Origin: Kalmusia sp. IMI 367209
Lineage: Eukaryota > Ascomycota > Dothideomycetes > Pleosporales > Didymosphaeriaceae
Assembly (NCBI GenBank): GCA_027946365.1
Contig: JAPEUQ010000001.1
Location: 1,488,001-1,552,000 of the forward strand
DNA: 64,000 nt
Direction: 5' to 3'
Numbering within the stretch: position 1 is the first letter of the stretch; every line of letters begins with the position of its first letter. The notes under the pieces were generated by a model. The model was not told the DNA's origin. It saw only the letters and a program-made list of their open reading frames with translations, and made no database searches. Of the stretch, positions 47,834 through 58,531 are shown piece after piece. The position numbers and the translations under genes are program-made.

Positions 47834-48087
47834 CTGCAGAGGCTGGGGCGCACTGGGTTGGCCGGCGCCGGCAGCGAGCAGATGCTCTCTTAAGCCTGTA
47901 TCGCGAGAGCGTTAGTAATCGGGTCATGGACGCTTATGGTCTGGATGACTGAAGCGGAAAGAGTTCACTAACTCATCTCAATGGTGGGCGCTTTCGGGTC
48001 CTGGGACAGTCAGCAGAGATTCACCCCGGGGGGGCAAGTCAGCAGGCGGGCAGGCGAGCTTACGTGAGTAGCGGGCGATTGCTGCAT
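47070..48087 (-). CDS. kapC: KapC-like bZIP (AP-1 type) transcription factor, apparent frameshift
   Basis: Fungal AP-1-like bZIP regulator matching KapC. Exons on the minus strand: 48087-48064, 48000-47973, 47895-47629 and 47579-47070, with introns of 63, 77 and 49 nt. Seen directly: MQQSPATH, DPKAPTIEMS, LREHLLAAGAGQPSAPQPL, a run of 12 Gln, then in another frame QQHAIDPAIAGQQYQMSQGE, the basic region ELSTSKRAAQNRAAQRAFRQ with RKEEYIKQLKDQV, and the zipper continuing to NYQLRDYIINLQSRLLETQG. The exons total 829 nt, one more than a multiple of three. The frame switch falls at or near a run of six C (minus strand) at 47781-47786, where the family reads ...SPQQHAIDP. Either the assembly has one extra base, or the gene is truly disrupted in this strain, which would cut the protein before its DNA-binding region. 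Expected length is 275 residues. Confidence 0.88.
47801..47836. repeat. CAG/CAA polyglutamine tract in kapC
   Basis: Twelve consecutive Gln codons on the minus strand, a mix of CAG and CAA, within kapC exon 3. Confidence 0.85.
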
Positions 48088-49751
48088 GGTATTATTGTAG
48101 GTTCGAATGCTCGGATAGAGAGTGGGCAGGCTGGCCGGCATCAATGGTGCTTGCAAAGCGCCGAGCGAGGACGGCCTGCTTTGCGCCAACGCAGCGTGGG
48201 ACGGAACAGCGGGGGGAGGGGGGGCCCCGGGTGCGAGCGCCTGGTTACGGAGCTGCGAACTGCTGGCGGTGGTGGTAGTAGTAGTAGTAGTAGTGGTGGT
48301 GGTGGTGATGGAGCGGACGGGCAGGTGAGGTGCACGTCGTCGAGGGCGAGGCGGCGGACACGCAGGCAGGCACCGTGGACGGGCTGGCGCGGATTAGCAC
48401 TGCTCCTGCCAGTGTTTTCTGTGGGCAGGCAAGTGCGGGCAGTGCGCAGAGGCAGCGACGCCCCGCGACTGCAGCGGACTTGACAGGCATGGGTGAAGAT
48501 GGGCGGCGCGGTGCTTTGCTGGGGCGCGCGGCGGCGGCGGCGGAGCTCTCTACTCACCTGGGGCTCGCGATGGATGCTCGGGACTGGCTGGGGGGAGCTT
48601 AGTAAATAATGACTGATGGAGACTTGGGGGGGGGAGCGGCCTTAAGTAATGGGGCCTGTCCGCGCTCGGCACTTCGGTTGCGACCCAGCGGCACCACAGC
48701 GAGCGGGCGAGCCTCGACGCCGCAGGCCATGTACCAGCACGCTTTATTGCGCACGTCCGCGCCGAATGGGTATCGCGTACAGTGACCACTCCATTTACTC
48801 GTTCGGGCAGCAAATCGCCGAGACGGTCATTGTTATGATTGTGTGCAACAATCCCCCCCCGGCCGCCGCGCCTCTCGTGCGCTGATGCTGACCAATGCAC
48901 TTCCTTTCACGGCCATGCTCTTGGCGTGCGGACATGGACCCACGCCGCAGCCGTCCTGCACACTTGGGCGCTGCACATGTCGTCCCGGCCTCTCTACAGG
49001 CTGCGCCGCGCCCGGTAGCCTCCACTCAGCAGCCGCCATCCTGGGACGTTTCGTATCTAGATATACCCTTCTATGCTGCGCCGGTAGGGTGGACCTCGCT
49101 AAAACGAGCACGCTTGCATTACGGCATCATCAAGTTCCTGGATCCGAGAAGATCCGCGTACCGCCGCCGGTATGGCTATGCTTCGCTTGCGTGCTTGGCC
49201 TCCTATCGCATTGTATTGCTTGCATGGCGTATTGCCCGAGTTTCCTCCTGTACACAGTTGCATTGGTTAATACTGCGTGTTTCCAAACAAAAAAAAAAAT
49301 TTCCGTTCCACACATCAGGTACCACTTGCTCCAAGACGGCCGTCAGGGCACTAGTTCGCCACGAGCTCTCCCTGCACGTCGATAGTGCAGGAAAGTCCGT
49401 AACGTTCCACACCAAGTCGCGTTCGCAACATCTCGGTCGTGCCACAGCAACGAATGGCTTTGCTGAGCGTACGGACGAAGCATTAGCGCCATGATCTGCA
49501 GGGCGGACTTTCAACCCATCACCTTGCAGCTCGCCTTGCGTCCGCATCCAACCACCATCACCACCCCTCGCCCACCCTCCAGATGTTCTTTGCCTTCTCT
49601 GGGGCCGCTGACACCCTTTTGATTGCTCAATTGGCCCCCGCATACGCGCTGTCCCCCTCCCCGTAAAAATAAACCGTGACGACGTCGATTCCAAAAGTTG
49701 CCTTCCTACCTGTCAACCGGGCAACAAGCATCGACTAGCATCAACTACAAC
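48088..49751. other. divergent region kapC / carbinolamine dehydratase, GC- and repeat-rich
   Basis: About 1.66 kb without a supported gene. The kapC side is G-rich on the plus strand, with homopolymer runs and a TAG/TGG repeat at 48265-48308. Long frames here reflect low-complexity composition rather than genes. It must hold promoters and probably a long kapC leader. Confidence 0.45.
48265..48308. repeat. GGT/AGT trinucleotide microsatellite
   Basis: Tandem ggt units flank a central block of about six agt units (ggtggtagtagtag...tagtggtggt). Confidence 0.8.
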
Positions 49752-50391
49752 ATGGCGGGGTATTACGGGCGCCTGCCTCAGTACGTCTTCCCCAATCCGG
49801 AGGGAGCAGCGGATCTGCAAGCCCCCGTCATGCACCTCCGCGATTATCTCAGCACTTGACCCGCCTCTAACATCTTGTCTAAGGGTGGTGTATAAACGCA
49901 TCGTATGCGCCGGGCCGCGTACGTTTACGAGGCGCCCCCTCCAACGGCGATCTGCTACCTCCTATGCGGGTTTAGGCCCATCTCGTTACTTTACCACGTC
50001 TCACTCTCTCCAGTTCCCAGGCCCGAATACCAAAAGTGAAAAACCCGCCGAAGTCATCTTCTCTCCCAATCAACCTGACGAGCTACCGCAACGCCTATCT
50101 CAGCTCACAGCATGGAGCATTACGCCATCCAAAAAAGGCATTACCCGCCTACTCACCTTTCCCAGCTTTGCTTCAGCTTGGCGCTTCATGTCCATAGTCG
50201 CTGATGAGTGCAAGTTAAAACGGCACCATCCGTCTTGGCATAATCTCTACAATCAAGTCACGGTCGAGTGGACCACTCATAAGCCAGAAGGACTCAGTTT
50301 GAAGGATGTAGAAATGGCCGAATTTTGCGATCGAACAGCGGCCGAAGTTGGTCTCAGAGTAGAAACCCGAGCACCTGGGACCGCCAGTTGA
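49752..50391 (+). CDS. pterin-4a-carbinolamine dehydratase-like protein
   Basis: Predicted to dehydrate 4a-hydroxytetrahydropterin (PCD/DCoH family), possibly in mitochondria. Exon 1 is 49752-49780 (29 nt) and exon 2 is 49884-50391. A 103-nt intron (GTACGT donor, CTCTAAC branch, TAAG acceptor) gives 178 residues. Without exon 1 the long frame would have to start at GTG (49885), so the split start is preferred. Seen directly: a basic, Ser/Arg-rich N-terminus (GPRTFTRRPLQRRSATSY) that could be a mitochondrial presequence; the helix PSFASAWRFMSIVADECKLK; the active-site stretch RHHPSWHNLYNQVTVEWTTH (His124, His125); and GLSLKDVEMAEFCD. In the family the pattern is HHPxWxNxYNxVxxxLxTH, so Trp replaces the usual Leu before Thr. 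The native partner is unknown. Confidence 0.88.
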
Positions 50392-53300
50392 GAATGCTAA
50401 GCTGACGACGCTGGTCAAACGAGGCGACCATACGTGCAGAATTCTGTCCATGGGATCGCCCAATTCCTGTCTGCGTTGAAGCCAACCGCAAATTACTCCT
50501 CACATGCAGTAATGCTGCAAGTTCTGGAGCATACACGGCCGTCTGTGGCGTTCGGCGGGAACGGATACGGCCGCTTTACGCCTGTAAGCACGGCACCCTG
50601 ATCTCCCTGCTGAGCCGCCAGCCATCAAATTTCCCTGGAGCTATTCGATAGACTTCATGTTCGTACGAAAGATAACAGTTCTCGGATTTAATTTCCTTGC
50701 TCCAAAAATCATCCGAGAAGATAACCTGTCATGCCACATTTTTGCAACGTTTGCTGTTTGCACAACGTGTCAGTACCCACCTGTCCACCGATCAGTGTAT
50801 GATTCAGCAGAAAGTATCGGCGGAGCACACGGCATCCTGCGTCGAATCATATCTGTCGGAGCATGTAATCGACTAATTGGGCGTCCAATTTGCAAAGTTC
50901 GGATGACCAAATTTCGCAAGACATCTCCCATGTTCATACATCTTCTGACAGATCGCGTGCAGACGACCCCCATCCTTCGAATCCAATTGCGGAGTTCGTA
51001 TTGCTCCCACAATTTATGTTTCCATCATCTGACGATACGTACGTACCAGGGTAGTACACTGACCACCAAATATAGCCTTAATCTGTCATCACTAAGGAAT
51101 GAGTCATCTGCATAAACGAGGGCGAACGAACCCTCCTGGGATAGATGTTTTACTTGATTGGGGAAAAGCCGGTCCACAGTCTCTCATACCACATTGCCGG
51201 TGCAGGGGATCGACGATCGACGGCACAGAACCCAGTGCTTGATTCTCTGTTTATCTCGTGCTTCGCCTGCTGGGAGGCATACGGCGACATACTACCTGTG
51301 ATTATATGATTATCGTTGCGACACTGCCCACCGGTTCTAAGCATCTGTACGACATTTGGCGTACACTAGACTTCATTGCTTCACTGGCCAGTGACCTACC
51401 TAACGCGCAATCGAGACCAACACGTTGACAACGTCCGAGAACTCTCCACCATTCCAGCGCATCATCCTTAACTCCGGACAAATCCGAGCCGCTCTTACTC
51501 AGCCAAAAGTGCAAATCTGTACGCCTGCTTCCATCTTCCAAGTCTGAGCGGACAGAACCCCAATACTCCGCTCCTGCTCTGGCACAACAATCGTTCCGAG
51601 TTGACTAATCATTTCTACCGAATACGTGCCTCTCGCATTGCTTTTCTTACGACCAAAGACCCACCGGCGGCCGACATTCACGATAACAGCCTCATCCGGT
51701 TAGCCCGTGCTTACTCACCATATGCGGCCGCTTCTCCATTCCGCATAGCGCTTAGCAGCTCCAAGGCCCTCTTCATCCCGTCTCCACACTTACATAACAT
51801 CATCTGATGCGCGTGCCTCCACGTCTCGGCATCCCAGCAGCACGCGCGATACGCCCTTTGCCTAATCGGTAAACCAGATCTAGTCGCATGTTGCGACGTG
51901 CCGTCCCTGCGGAACTCGCCGGCTCTGGTCGGGCCTTGGCAATGAACGTGGAGGCAAAACTAGGACGGGTAGCAATGAATTGAATCGATGAGGTTTGCGA
52001 TTTGAAAGCAAGGTTCTGGAGTATTTTGGCCGACAAAAGTCGGGCTTCGTACGACGAGCATCGACCGTTGCATGTGTACGCCGATTCATCCGAGCTGCCG
52101 GCGGCGAAAGGGCAGACGTCCGACGTAAGTGCGGGGGGGAAAAGAGATAGTAATCAGTGTCTCTGCGGAGCATAGGTGAGGTTATCTGGAAAGGAGGTAG
52201 TTGCGACTTGCCTCTGTAGACCTCTTGAGAGCTTCAGTGTATTATACAGGGCTAAGATGTGATGGAATAGTAGTCATAGAATATAAAACTTGTTCATCAG
52301 TGTGCCTGCTTTGCTTCGATAGTAGACTCCATCTTCTCATCTTGATACATAGTCTTCTAGTGTACCAGTTTCATGCCTCCCATCAACTATAACTGATGTC
52401 TCTCTCCAACACGTATGAAAAAGGCCTCCATCCTGCCCTGATCCAAGTCGACAGACAGTACACTCCCAGATATCCATCCATCCATCTAAACGAGCCTCCA
52501 ACCACGCCGCATCTATCTCAAGCATTCCCGTTCGTCACAGAACACCTCCACCGCATCTCCATCCATCCCTCCTCCTCCTCTCAAGCACGCTCACCCCAGT
52601 ACCCACTCCACCAGCAACTCCCACATCCACCCTCCCCTTTTTCCTCAAAAGTACCTCCCCCTCGCCGCTTCCAGCACAGCACACCCATCCCACCCGCTCA
52701 CGACCCGCCACCGTCCACCACGAACACACGACCAAACATTACGATGCCACTCCCCGGCCCCTCCTCTGCCAAAGCCTCCCGACACGCCCGAGCGAGCACC
52801 ACCCGTCCGCGCGAATAACTGCACCTCCCGGGGGAAGCCGCGAAGCGGAAATACGCAACCGACACGTGTGTTTTACCAGCGGCGGTGCAAGCGCGGGCTA
52901 GACGTGACGATGACACTGCGATACGATACGAGATGAGGGAGAACTCGGTTCGTATCTGGCTGAGCGATCTTCTCCACTCTGGAAGATCAGCGTGTGTAGC
53001 ACTCCCATGGGGGAGGGGACATGGCATACTTCCAGAGGGCATGGGCTCGTGTGTGCGGGGGGAGATACGTAGGCCTACGAGTCTCGACGTCGTCGTGGTA
53101 TACCTGCCATTCTTGTGCCGGGTGGACACTGTTTGGCGCTACACTCGACGTGGGTATGCGTCTACCTCGCAGCTGGGTAGTCTGATGCAGACTAGATGTG
53201 GGCTGTTGCGTCGCGGTGCAGAAGAAAGCTTTTTGACGGACGGGTCGTCGCACGGTGAGGCTGCTAGGCCGCCGTCGTACGGGGTGTAACGTCCATAGCT

Positions 53301-53750
53301 GGGAGGTACGAGATAGAAGGGGCAAGGAGAAGGGCTGAGGTGCGTGCTCGAGGTAGAGGTTCTAGGCGGGCTCGATGGATGTGGTGAGCAGCTGGGTATA
53401 TGGCAAAGGAAGATAGGAGGTTCGTTGCAGGGACGAGACTGAAATGAGAGCTGGAAGACATCGTAGGACGACATTGAGTCTATCGAACTTGTGGACAGAT
53501 GGGTTCATATCCGACCTAGCAGAACTCCACATCAGTGGACGCCCACCGTTCAGACGACGCTTCGGGTGTCGTACGATATGCCTTGCACACAGGCTACCTC
53601 ACTGTACGCCTTGATCAACACACAAACAGTACAAACAGATCAGCGTTGGTATCTATATACTTCATAAGTCCTATATCGCGCTCTTCTATACCTAAAATGC
53701 ATGCCCTGGCCGCACGACTCGTCCACCTCCCTCCCATGCCCCTGGAGCAT
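50392..53750. other. 3.4-kb convergent gap, no supported gene
   Basis: Many short frames, some on both strands, none with a motif or convincing splice partner. The 52.4-52.8 kb part is C-rich on the plus strand and encodes only low-complexity Pro/Ser frames. A minus-strand frame at 52036-51800 resembles a targeting peptide but begins at TTG. Nothing is called. Confidence 0.4.
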
Positions 53751-54939
53751 CTATGCGCTGGTCGTCGTAGCACTCGCCAATTGCCCCGTACCCCTTGAGC
53801 TGAAGATAGCCATGATGCCGAAACTACCGTAAAACAACACCATGGGGTACGCAACCAGTCCCCTCATCGAAGTCATGCGTCCTGCGCCAAATTAGACTTC
53901 CACGCACTGATTGCAAACGGCGCCTACTTACCGACGATCGTGAACATAGAGCTCGACGAGTACGAGCACCAAACGATGGCCAAGCTCGTTAGCAGATAGC
54001 CGAAGAAACCGTCTAGTGGGACTACGATGCCGAGTATCGCAACGAGAACCAGAGGCAATAAACAGTACCCTAGCACCGAAGCGGAGCGTGGGTATGTGAG
54101 GGAGGAGGAGAAGTGCGAGCTTCCCCGCTGGCCGTGATCCTGGTTTGCTGCTACTTCGGCGGCTGAGAGAGGTGGGGACATGAGAGAGAGGATAGTATGG
54201 AGGAGTATGGTTCCTAGGACGGCAAGACCTATCGAGAGTTAGCATATACCATGTATTGAGACGTAGCACTACGTACCGTATATGTAACCGAAGTGAAGCT
54301 TGCCTGAAAGCTATACGACCTTAGCTTGATACTCGACGAGTATCTTATGCCACGACATACCAGCAATGATGTTCCAAAAACGAAGAAGAAAAGTATCGGT
54401 CCCGCAATGTCGCTGTCGTCCATGATATGCTGGTCAATCCTCCCGAAGGGATTCAAGACTGCGAGCGTCTGCCCCAAATCAGCTACTCCATCCAACACAC
54501 CCAATTGGACCACATACCTTCATCTTGATATGCCCAAAGTTGACGCCCAATTCCTCCACTACACATCGTTAGCCATCGTACACGACTCCCCGAAAACAGA
54601 AACTAACATAGCGGAGGCTCCCCCTCATATCTGCTCTTGTCAGCCATGGATTCTGTCTCGTGATATTCGCACAACATACCCTTCTGTGCCAAACGCCGCC
54701 AGCCACCCCGTCCGCAACCCAGACGCACCCACGCCCATCTGCCCAGTCACACCGGGCGCCGAGAACCCTGCGCCATACTGTGCTGGATACGCCGGAGCCT
54801 GCGGAGCCCCATAGTTTGCCTGGAAAGGTGTTGAATGCCCCGAGACAGGCTGGTTCGAGAAAGACGACGAGTAGAATTGGAGGTTTTGTGGGTTCTGTTG
54901 GCCGTATGGCGGGCTCTGTCCGTAGCCGTACTGGGCCAT
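53751..54939 (-). CDS. YIP1: Yip1, Rab-GTPase-interacting Golgi/ER membrane protein
   Basis: Multi-span membrane protein that binds Ypt GTPases and supports COPII vesicle formation between ER and Golgi. Seven exons on the minus strand: 54939-54680, 54630-54608 (23 nt), 54558-54518, 54468-54361, 54310-54277, 54228-53932 and 53881-53751; total 297 residues in frame. Seen directly: a Gln/Tyr/Pro-rich cytosolic N-terminus (MAQYGYGQSPPYGQQ), the family core EGEPPLLEELGVNFGHIKMK, TLAVLNPFGRIDQHIMDDSD, GPILFFFVFGTSLLL, SGKLHFGYIYGLAVLGT, then several hydrophobic spans with SASVLGYCLLPLVLVAILGI, and MRGLVAYPMVLFYGSFGIMA. The acceptor for exon 5 must be TATAG|CTTTCAG; the tempting TTTCAG just after it breaks frame. 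Confidence 0.94.
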
Positions 54940-56172
54940 CGTGGCCAGATATTCGTGTGCAGCGAAGGGGTATCCGGTCGAAGAGGATAGTTTTATTGCG
55001 CGGTGCGATTGCAGGTGCCTAGGCGTGGCCGTAGGTATTACGTAGCAACGCGAGCGCGAAAGCGAGTGTGGGGCGGAAAGGCCAGTTGGCGCGAAGAATA
55101 GTCCGGGGGAGGTGAGATTGAACGGATGTGAACAATGTACTGAAGACGAACCGGACAACTAATGTAGAGCGTGTTCGTGAGGAAAAAGCGACCAGCTGTT
55201 TATTCGTGTCGCTTGTCGGAGCTCTGACGTCCGCCGATCGAAGATCACGTGAAAGATGGTCCCCGCCATTCTAAGCTATTGTTACGGTTAATATATATGT
55301 GCGCATAGGCTTGAGCAACGGTATCATCTTCTTATATGAGAAAAGACTCCTTGTGTATAACACTACTACTACCTATAACTTCTGGTCTTGGATCACCACG
55401 CAGACAGTTTTTCGTGAGAGGAGTGAGAGGGGTATCTTATTCCAACAACGCTATGAGTAGAGTATGCATCATGTAACTCCAATCCCCCACCAAACAAATA
55501 GTCGTTATCCGTAGCATCGAAAGCTTTCTGATCCAACGTAACGCCTGAGCAATGCTTACACGCTTGAAGACATCGCTTAAATCCCGATTCACACTAGAGC
55601 GAAACCCAAGCCTCGACGAAGCAACTGAGAACTAGTGTTGGAAAGCCTAAGACCTCAACATTTGATTCCGGTTCCTCCCATCGCGCAGCTCAGTACATTT
55701 CGACCGTCCTTCTTGATGTATAGTTACACCAATCGCACTGCGCATAGCGTCAGTTCTGTATGCAAGCAGAGCGGGTTTGGCCAGTCCTACCTTTGTGGCC
55801 GAGGACGCGTCGTTATCTTCAATGCAATACTCGCTCCGGCAAATCGTACATGGACGTATGAAAACCTCTTTGCAGGTAATACACTACAGACACTCGTCAG
55901 TAGGACACATTGGGGTGGAATAGCGCCTAGCATACAGTATGCCCACAGCCGAAGCAATCGCGGAAGACTCCAATAATCTAAAATAGAAATGTCAGCATGC
56001 CCCTTGAGCAATCATCGAGCACATACCTCGGCGCGCCAGGGCCGGTTTCCAGATGGTGGTATCCGATAGTCAGGCTTCAAGGCCAGTCGCGGAGACTGGT
56101 ATCCGGAATCCAACTACCTCATAACCTCCTCATGGTAGGACCGTCGCCATGCACACGCCGAAGATTAGTTGA
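54940..56172. other. intergenic, YIP1 promoter to F-box 3' end
   Basis: About 1.2 kb holding the YIP1 promoter and the F-box gene 3' region. No coding motif or repeat is recognised. Confidence 0.45.
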
Positions 56173-57534
56173 TCATCCCCACATGCCGTTGCTGCCTGCA
56201 CCGGCCATCATTTCGCCGACCAGGCAGCTGTTAACGCAAAGGCCCATATGTACCTTGATGGATTGTTTAGAGAGCAAACGCGTGGTCCCGTCGGGTTCCG
56301 TGTTCTCCAGGAATTCGGTCTGCTGAAGTTCGGTGCGCTTTGCAACGGAAGAAACGGTATAACAATCCTCGTCCCACCATTTGTGGCAACGCTCGCACCA
56401 TCGGCCCTTAAGGCAATCCTCGCAGCGTACGAATAGAGGCGGCGGCCTGGACCCATCGACTGTCTGTGGTATCTGCGCCGCCCGTAGAGAGCTCGAATGA
56501 AGTGGTACTGGGCTGAGCAGCGGCAGTTCGGAGATTGACGATCGACCGAACTCAGCTGGGCCTTCAGGGGAAGAACGGCACGTTTCACAGCCCTTTGATC
56601 CTAAGGCGACCGTCGCAACAGCTGGATTCAGATACGAAGCAGGATGTGGCAGTCCAGATGTAGCGCTGTCGTTGTTGCTGATGAATGCTCTGGTCGGATC
56701 ATGGCGTGGACCTCTACAGAGGACCGCGTCGAAAGCGATGATGCCCTCACAAGCCTTGAGAGTTTCGGCCCATTCGAGGGAGGCTCGCTTTGGCATCATT
56801 TTCCCGGAACATTGGTACCACTTGTCCTTGGTGCGTGTCAGTGCAGCGTTGAGCGCTTCTGACGATTTGTGGTTCCATTCCGCGCCGATCTGTGCTCCTT
56901 GTGATGACATGACCCCTCTAGACGGGGACGATGCAGTCTTCTTCTGCGGGGCATCCTGGACTGTGGCATGGTCGCGCTGTCCGAAAAAGTAGATGCCTTT
57001 TATCTTTGGTGTTCCCGCAGGCCTGCTCGGTCGCACAGCGTAGCGTAACACCTGCTGTAGCTTCCGCTCATTCAAGTGCTTCACCTCTCGGATGGATAAG
57101 ATGCGGATGTTGAATCTGTCTTCAGCAATGAGCTCCCGCACCAAATCTGCGGGAACGCTCAAGCCATCCAGCACCAGTGTTTGCACGTTCTGGAGGACCT
57201 GGCGTCGCTGAAGCTTGGAGAAGATGCCCCGGAGAGGGCCGCAATAGAACTCGTCTTCTGTGAGGGACTCGTCCATGCGTTCGGCGCGCCAGCTAATGCC
57301 TCCGGAGTCGAGCGGCGCATAAGGTACAATGGCTGATTTGACGGTGGAGAGATCGAGGTAGCGAAAGGCATCGGGGGAGTTGTGCACGATGTGATGGAGC
57401 GCTTTCGAGGTTGCGGCAAGGGCATATATCGAGGCCACAGGCAGGTAGGGTGAGGTCTGTCGCAGGACAAGGGAATTGGAGAGCAGGTCGGCCAGATTGG
57501 CAGGAGGAGAACCGTCGGGGATGAGAGGACCCAT
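56173..57534 (-). CDS. F-box-type protein with C-terminal cysteine/tryptophan motif
   Basis: Single-exon gene, 453 residues. Seen directly: an N-terminal helical F-box-like region at about residues 14-60 (NLADLLSNSLVLRQTSPYLP, SIYALAATSKALHHIVHNSP), a middle with FNIRILSIREVKHLNERKLQ and VLRYAVRP resembling the start of a leucine-rich repeat fold, then a long variable linker with a CETC pair, and a C-terminal zinc-like cluster, CEDCLKGRWCERCHKWWDED, followed by Cys and, near the end, GLCVNSCLVGEM. I recognise the general fungal F-box family but not a named member. Role as an SCF ubiquitin-ligase adaptor is inferred from the F-box-like region only. The start at 57534 is the first ATG of the frame. 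It is divergent from the UFD1-like gene. Confidence 0.8.
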   Translation of the reverse strand: MGPLIPDGSPPANLADLLSNSLVLRQTSPYLPVASIYALAATSKALHHIVHNSPDAFRYLDLSTVKSAIVPYAPLDSGGISWRAERMDESLTEDEFYCGPLRGIFSKLQRRQVLQNVQTLVLDGLSVPADLVRELIAEDRFNIRILSIREVKHLNERKLQQVLRYAVRPSRPAGTPKIKGIYFFGQRDHATVQDAPQKKTASSPSRGVMSSQGAQIGAEWNHKSSEALNAALTRTKDKWYQCSGKMMPKRASLEWAETLKACEGIIAFDAVLCRGPRHDPTRAFISNNDSATSGLPHPASYLNPAVATVALGSKGCETCRSSPEGPAEFGRSSISELPLLSPVPLHSSSLRAAQIPQTVDGSRPPPLFVRCEDCLKGRWCERCHKWWDEDCYTVSSVAKRTELQQTEFLENTEPDGTTRLLSKQSIKVHMGLCVNSCLVGEMMAGAGSNGMWG

Positions 57535-58531
57535 GCTCGCGGGCGCAACGAGGACCGGATGGGATGGGATAGCAATGCTGTAGGCGTGGGAGGACTCACC
57601 GTGTCTTTATTGCGACGGCAGCCCCAGGGAGGGCACGTGCCCGAGGACTTCTCGCAGGGTGGAGTGTTTCCGCAGTGAATGCCCGGCGGCGTGTTGCGAC
57701 GTGGAGTGCAGAGAGCAGCAGCTGTTGGCCGTGGCCATGTGGGTTGCTGGTCGCATCAAAGCCCAGACCCACTCTTCCTTGCGCTGATCTCACAGGGTCC
57801 AAGACGGGCCAAGCGCAGCTCTACATTGACCCTGCTTGGACCTGGGCGCTGGCAAGCTCCTGCGGCTCTGCTTGGTAGTGCTAAGGCGCAGCCAAGTGTC
57901 TGGAGAGTGGTGATGTTTCACAGCCCTTGCGGAGGAAACATTGATCCCAAACTCCCGCCGTCGAAGCAATACACGGGCGGCGGACCGACGAGGCGCTCAA
58001 ACACCGACAGGACGAAAGCGGGCAAGCGACGCGGCTACCCGTAGCTATCGCCGGCGTGGGGCAGCTCGAGCCGGGGCATTTCTTAGTGAATAGAATTACC
58101 TATGCGCTCCGCTGCCCAGTATCGTCTCGTCCGGTCTGCGTCCATCTCCACGCCCCGCAGCATGATCGTTGCCTCGCACGGCTAAATGAGTAGGTGGTGT
58201 TTACGCTCCATGTGTCTGGGTGGGTGGCCAGATGGTCGGACCAGATTGATTGCCCTTGCAGCAATCTATAGTTCTTTCGTACTCGACACGCTGATGCTGG
58301 GGACTTATTTTGGGCCTGGGCGTCGCGGGTCGCGGGGCTCGCTTCGCGCCTCTTATCGATAAGCTAAATGTCCGACGTCACGCGTTGGAGCCTTCGAGAA
58401 CCGCGTTGTCAGCAGCGTCGTTTACTCACAGTCGTGTGTGCGTTGCCACCTTTTCGCTGCTACCCGCCGTTTCGCTCTTTGTAAGTTTCAGTGTCATTCT
58501 TGCCCGCCTTCTCCCTCCCCCGGTCACAGCC
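57535..58531. promoter_or_regulatory. divergent promoter region F-box gene / UFD1-like gene
   Basis: About 1 kb between start codons. The UFD1-like frame stays open upstream to 58310 but has no ATG there, so that part is probably leader. No other gene or named element is seen. Confidence 0.4.

Noticed and set aside
48064..48483. plus-strand 139-codon frame over kapC exon 1 and leader
   Set aside because: Product of G-rich microsatellite DNA; Gly/Arg-biased low complexity.
50657..51115. 152-codon plus-strand frame
   Set aside because: No domain, many rare residue combinations, and no splicing context; treated as chance.
51800..52036. minus-strand frame resembling a mitochondrial targeting peptide
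   Set aside because: It begins at TTG, ends after 78 codons and has no plausible following exon.
52396..52818. 140-codon Pro/Ser-rich plus-strand frame
   Set aside because: C-rich low-complexity DNA; no splice partner, motif or conserved look.
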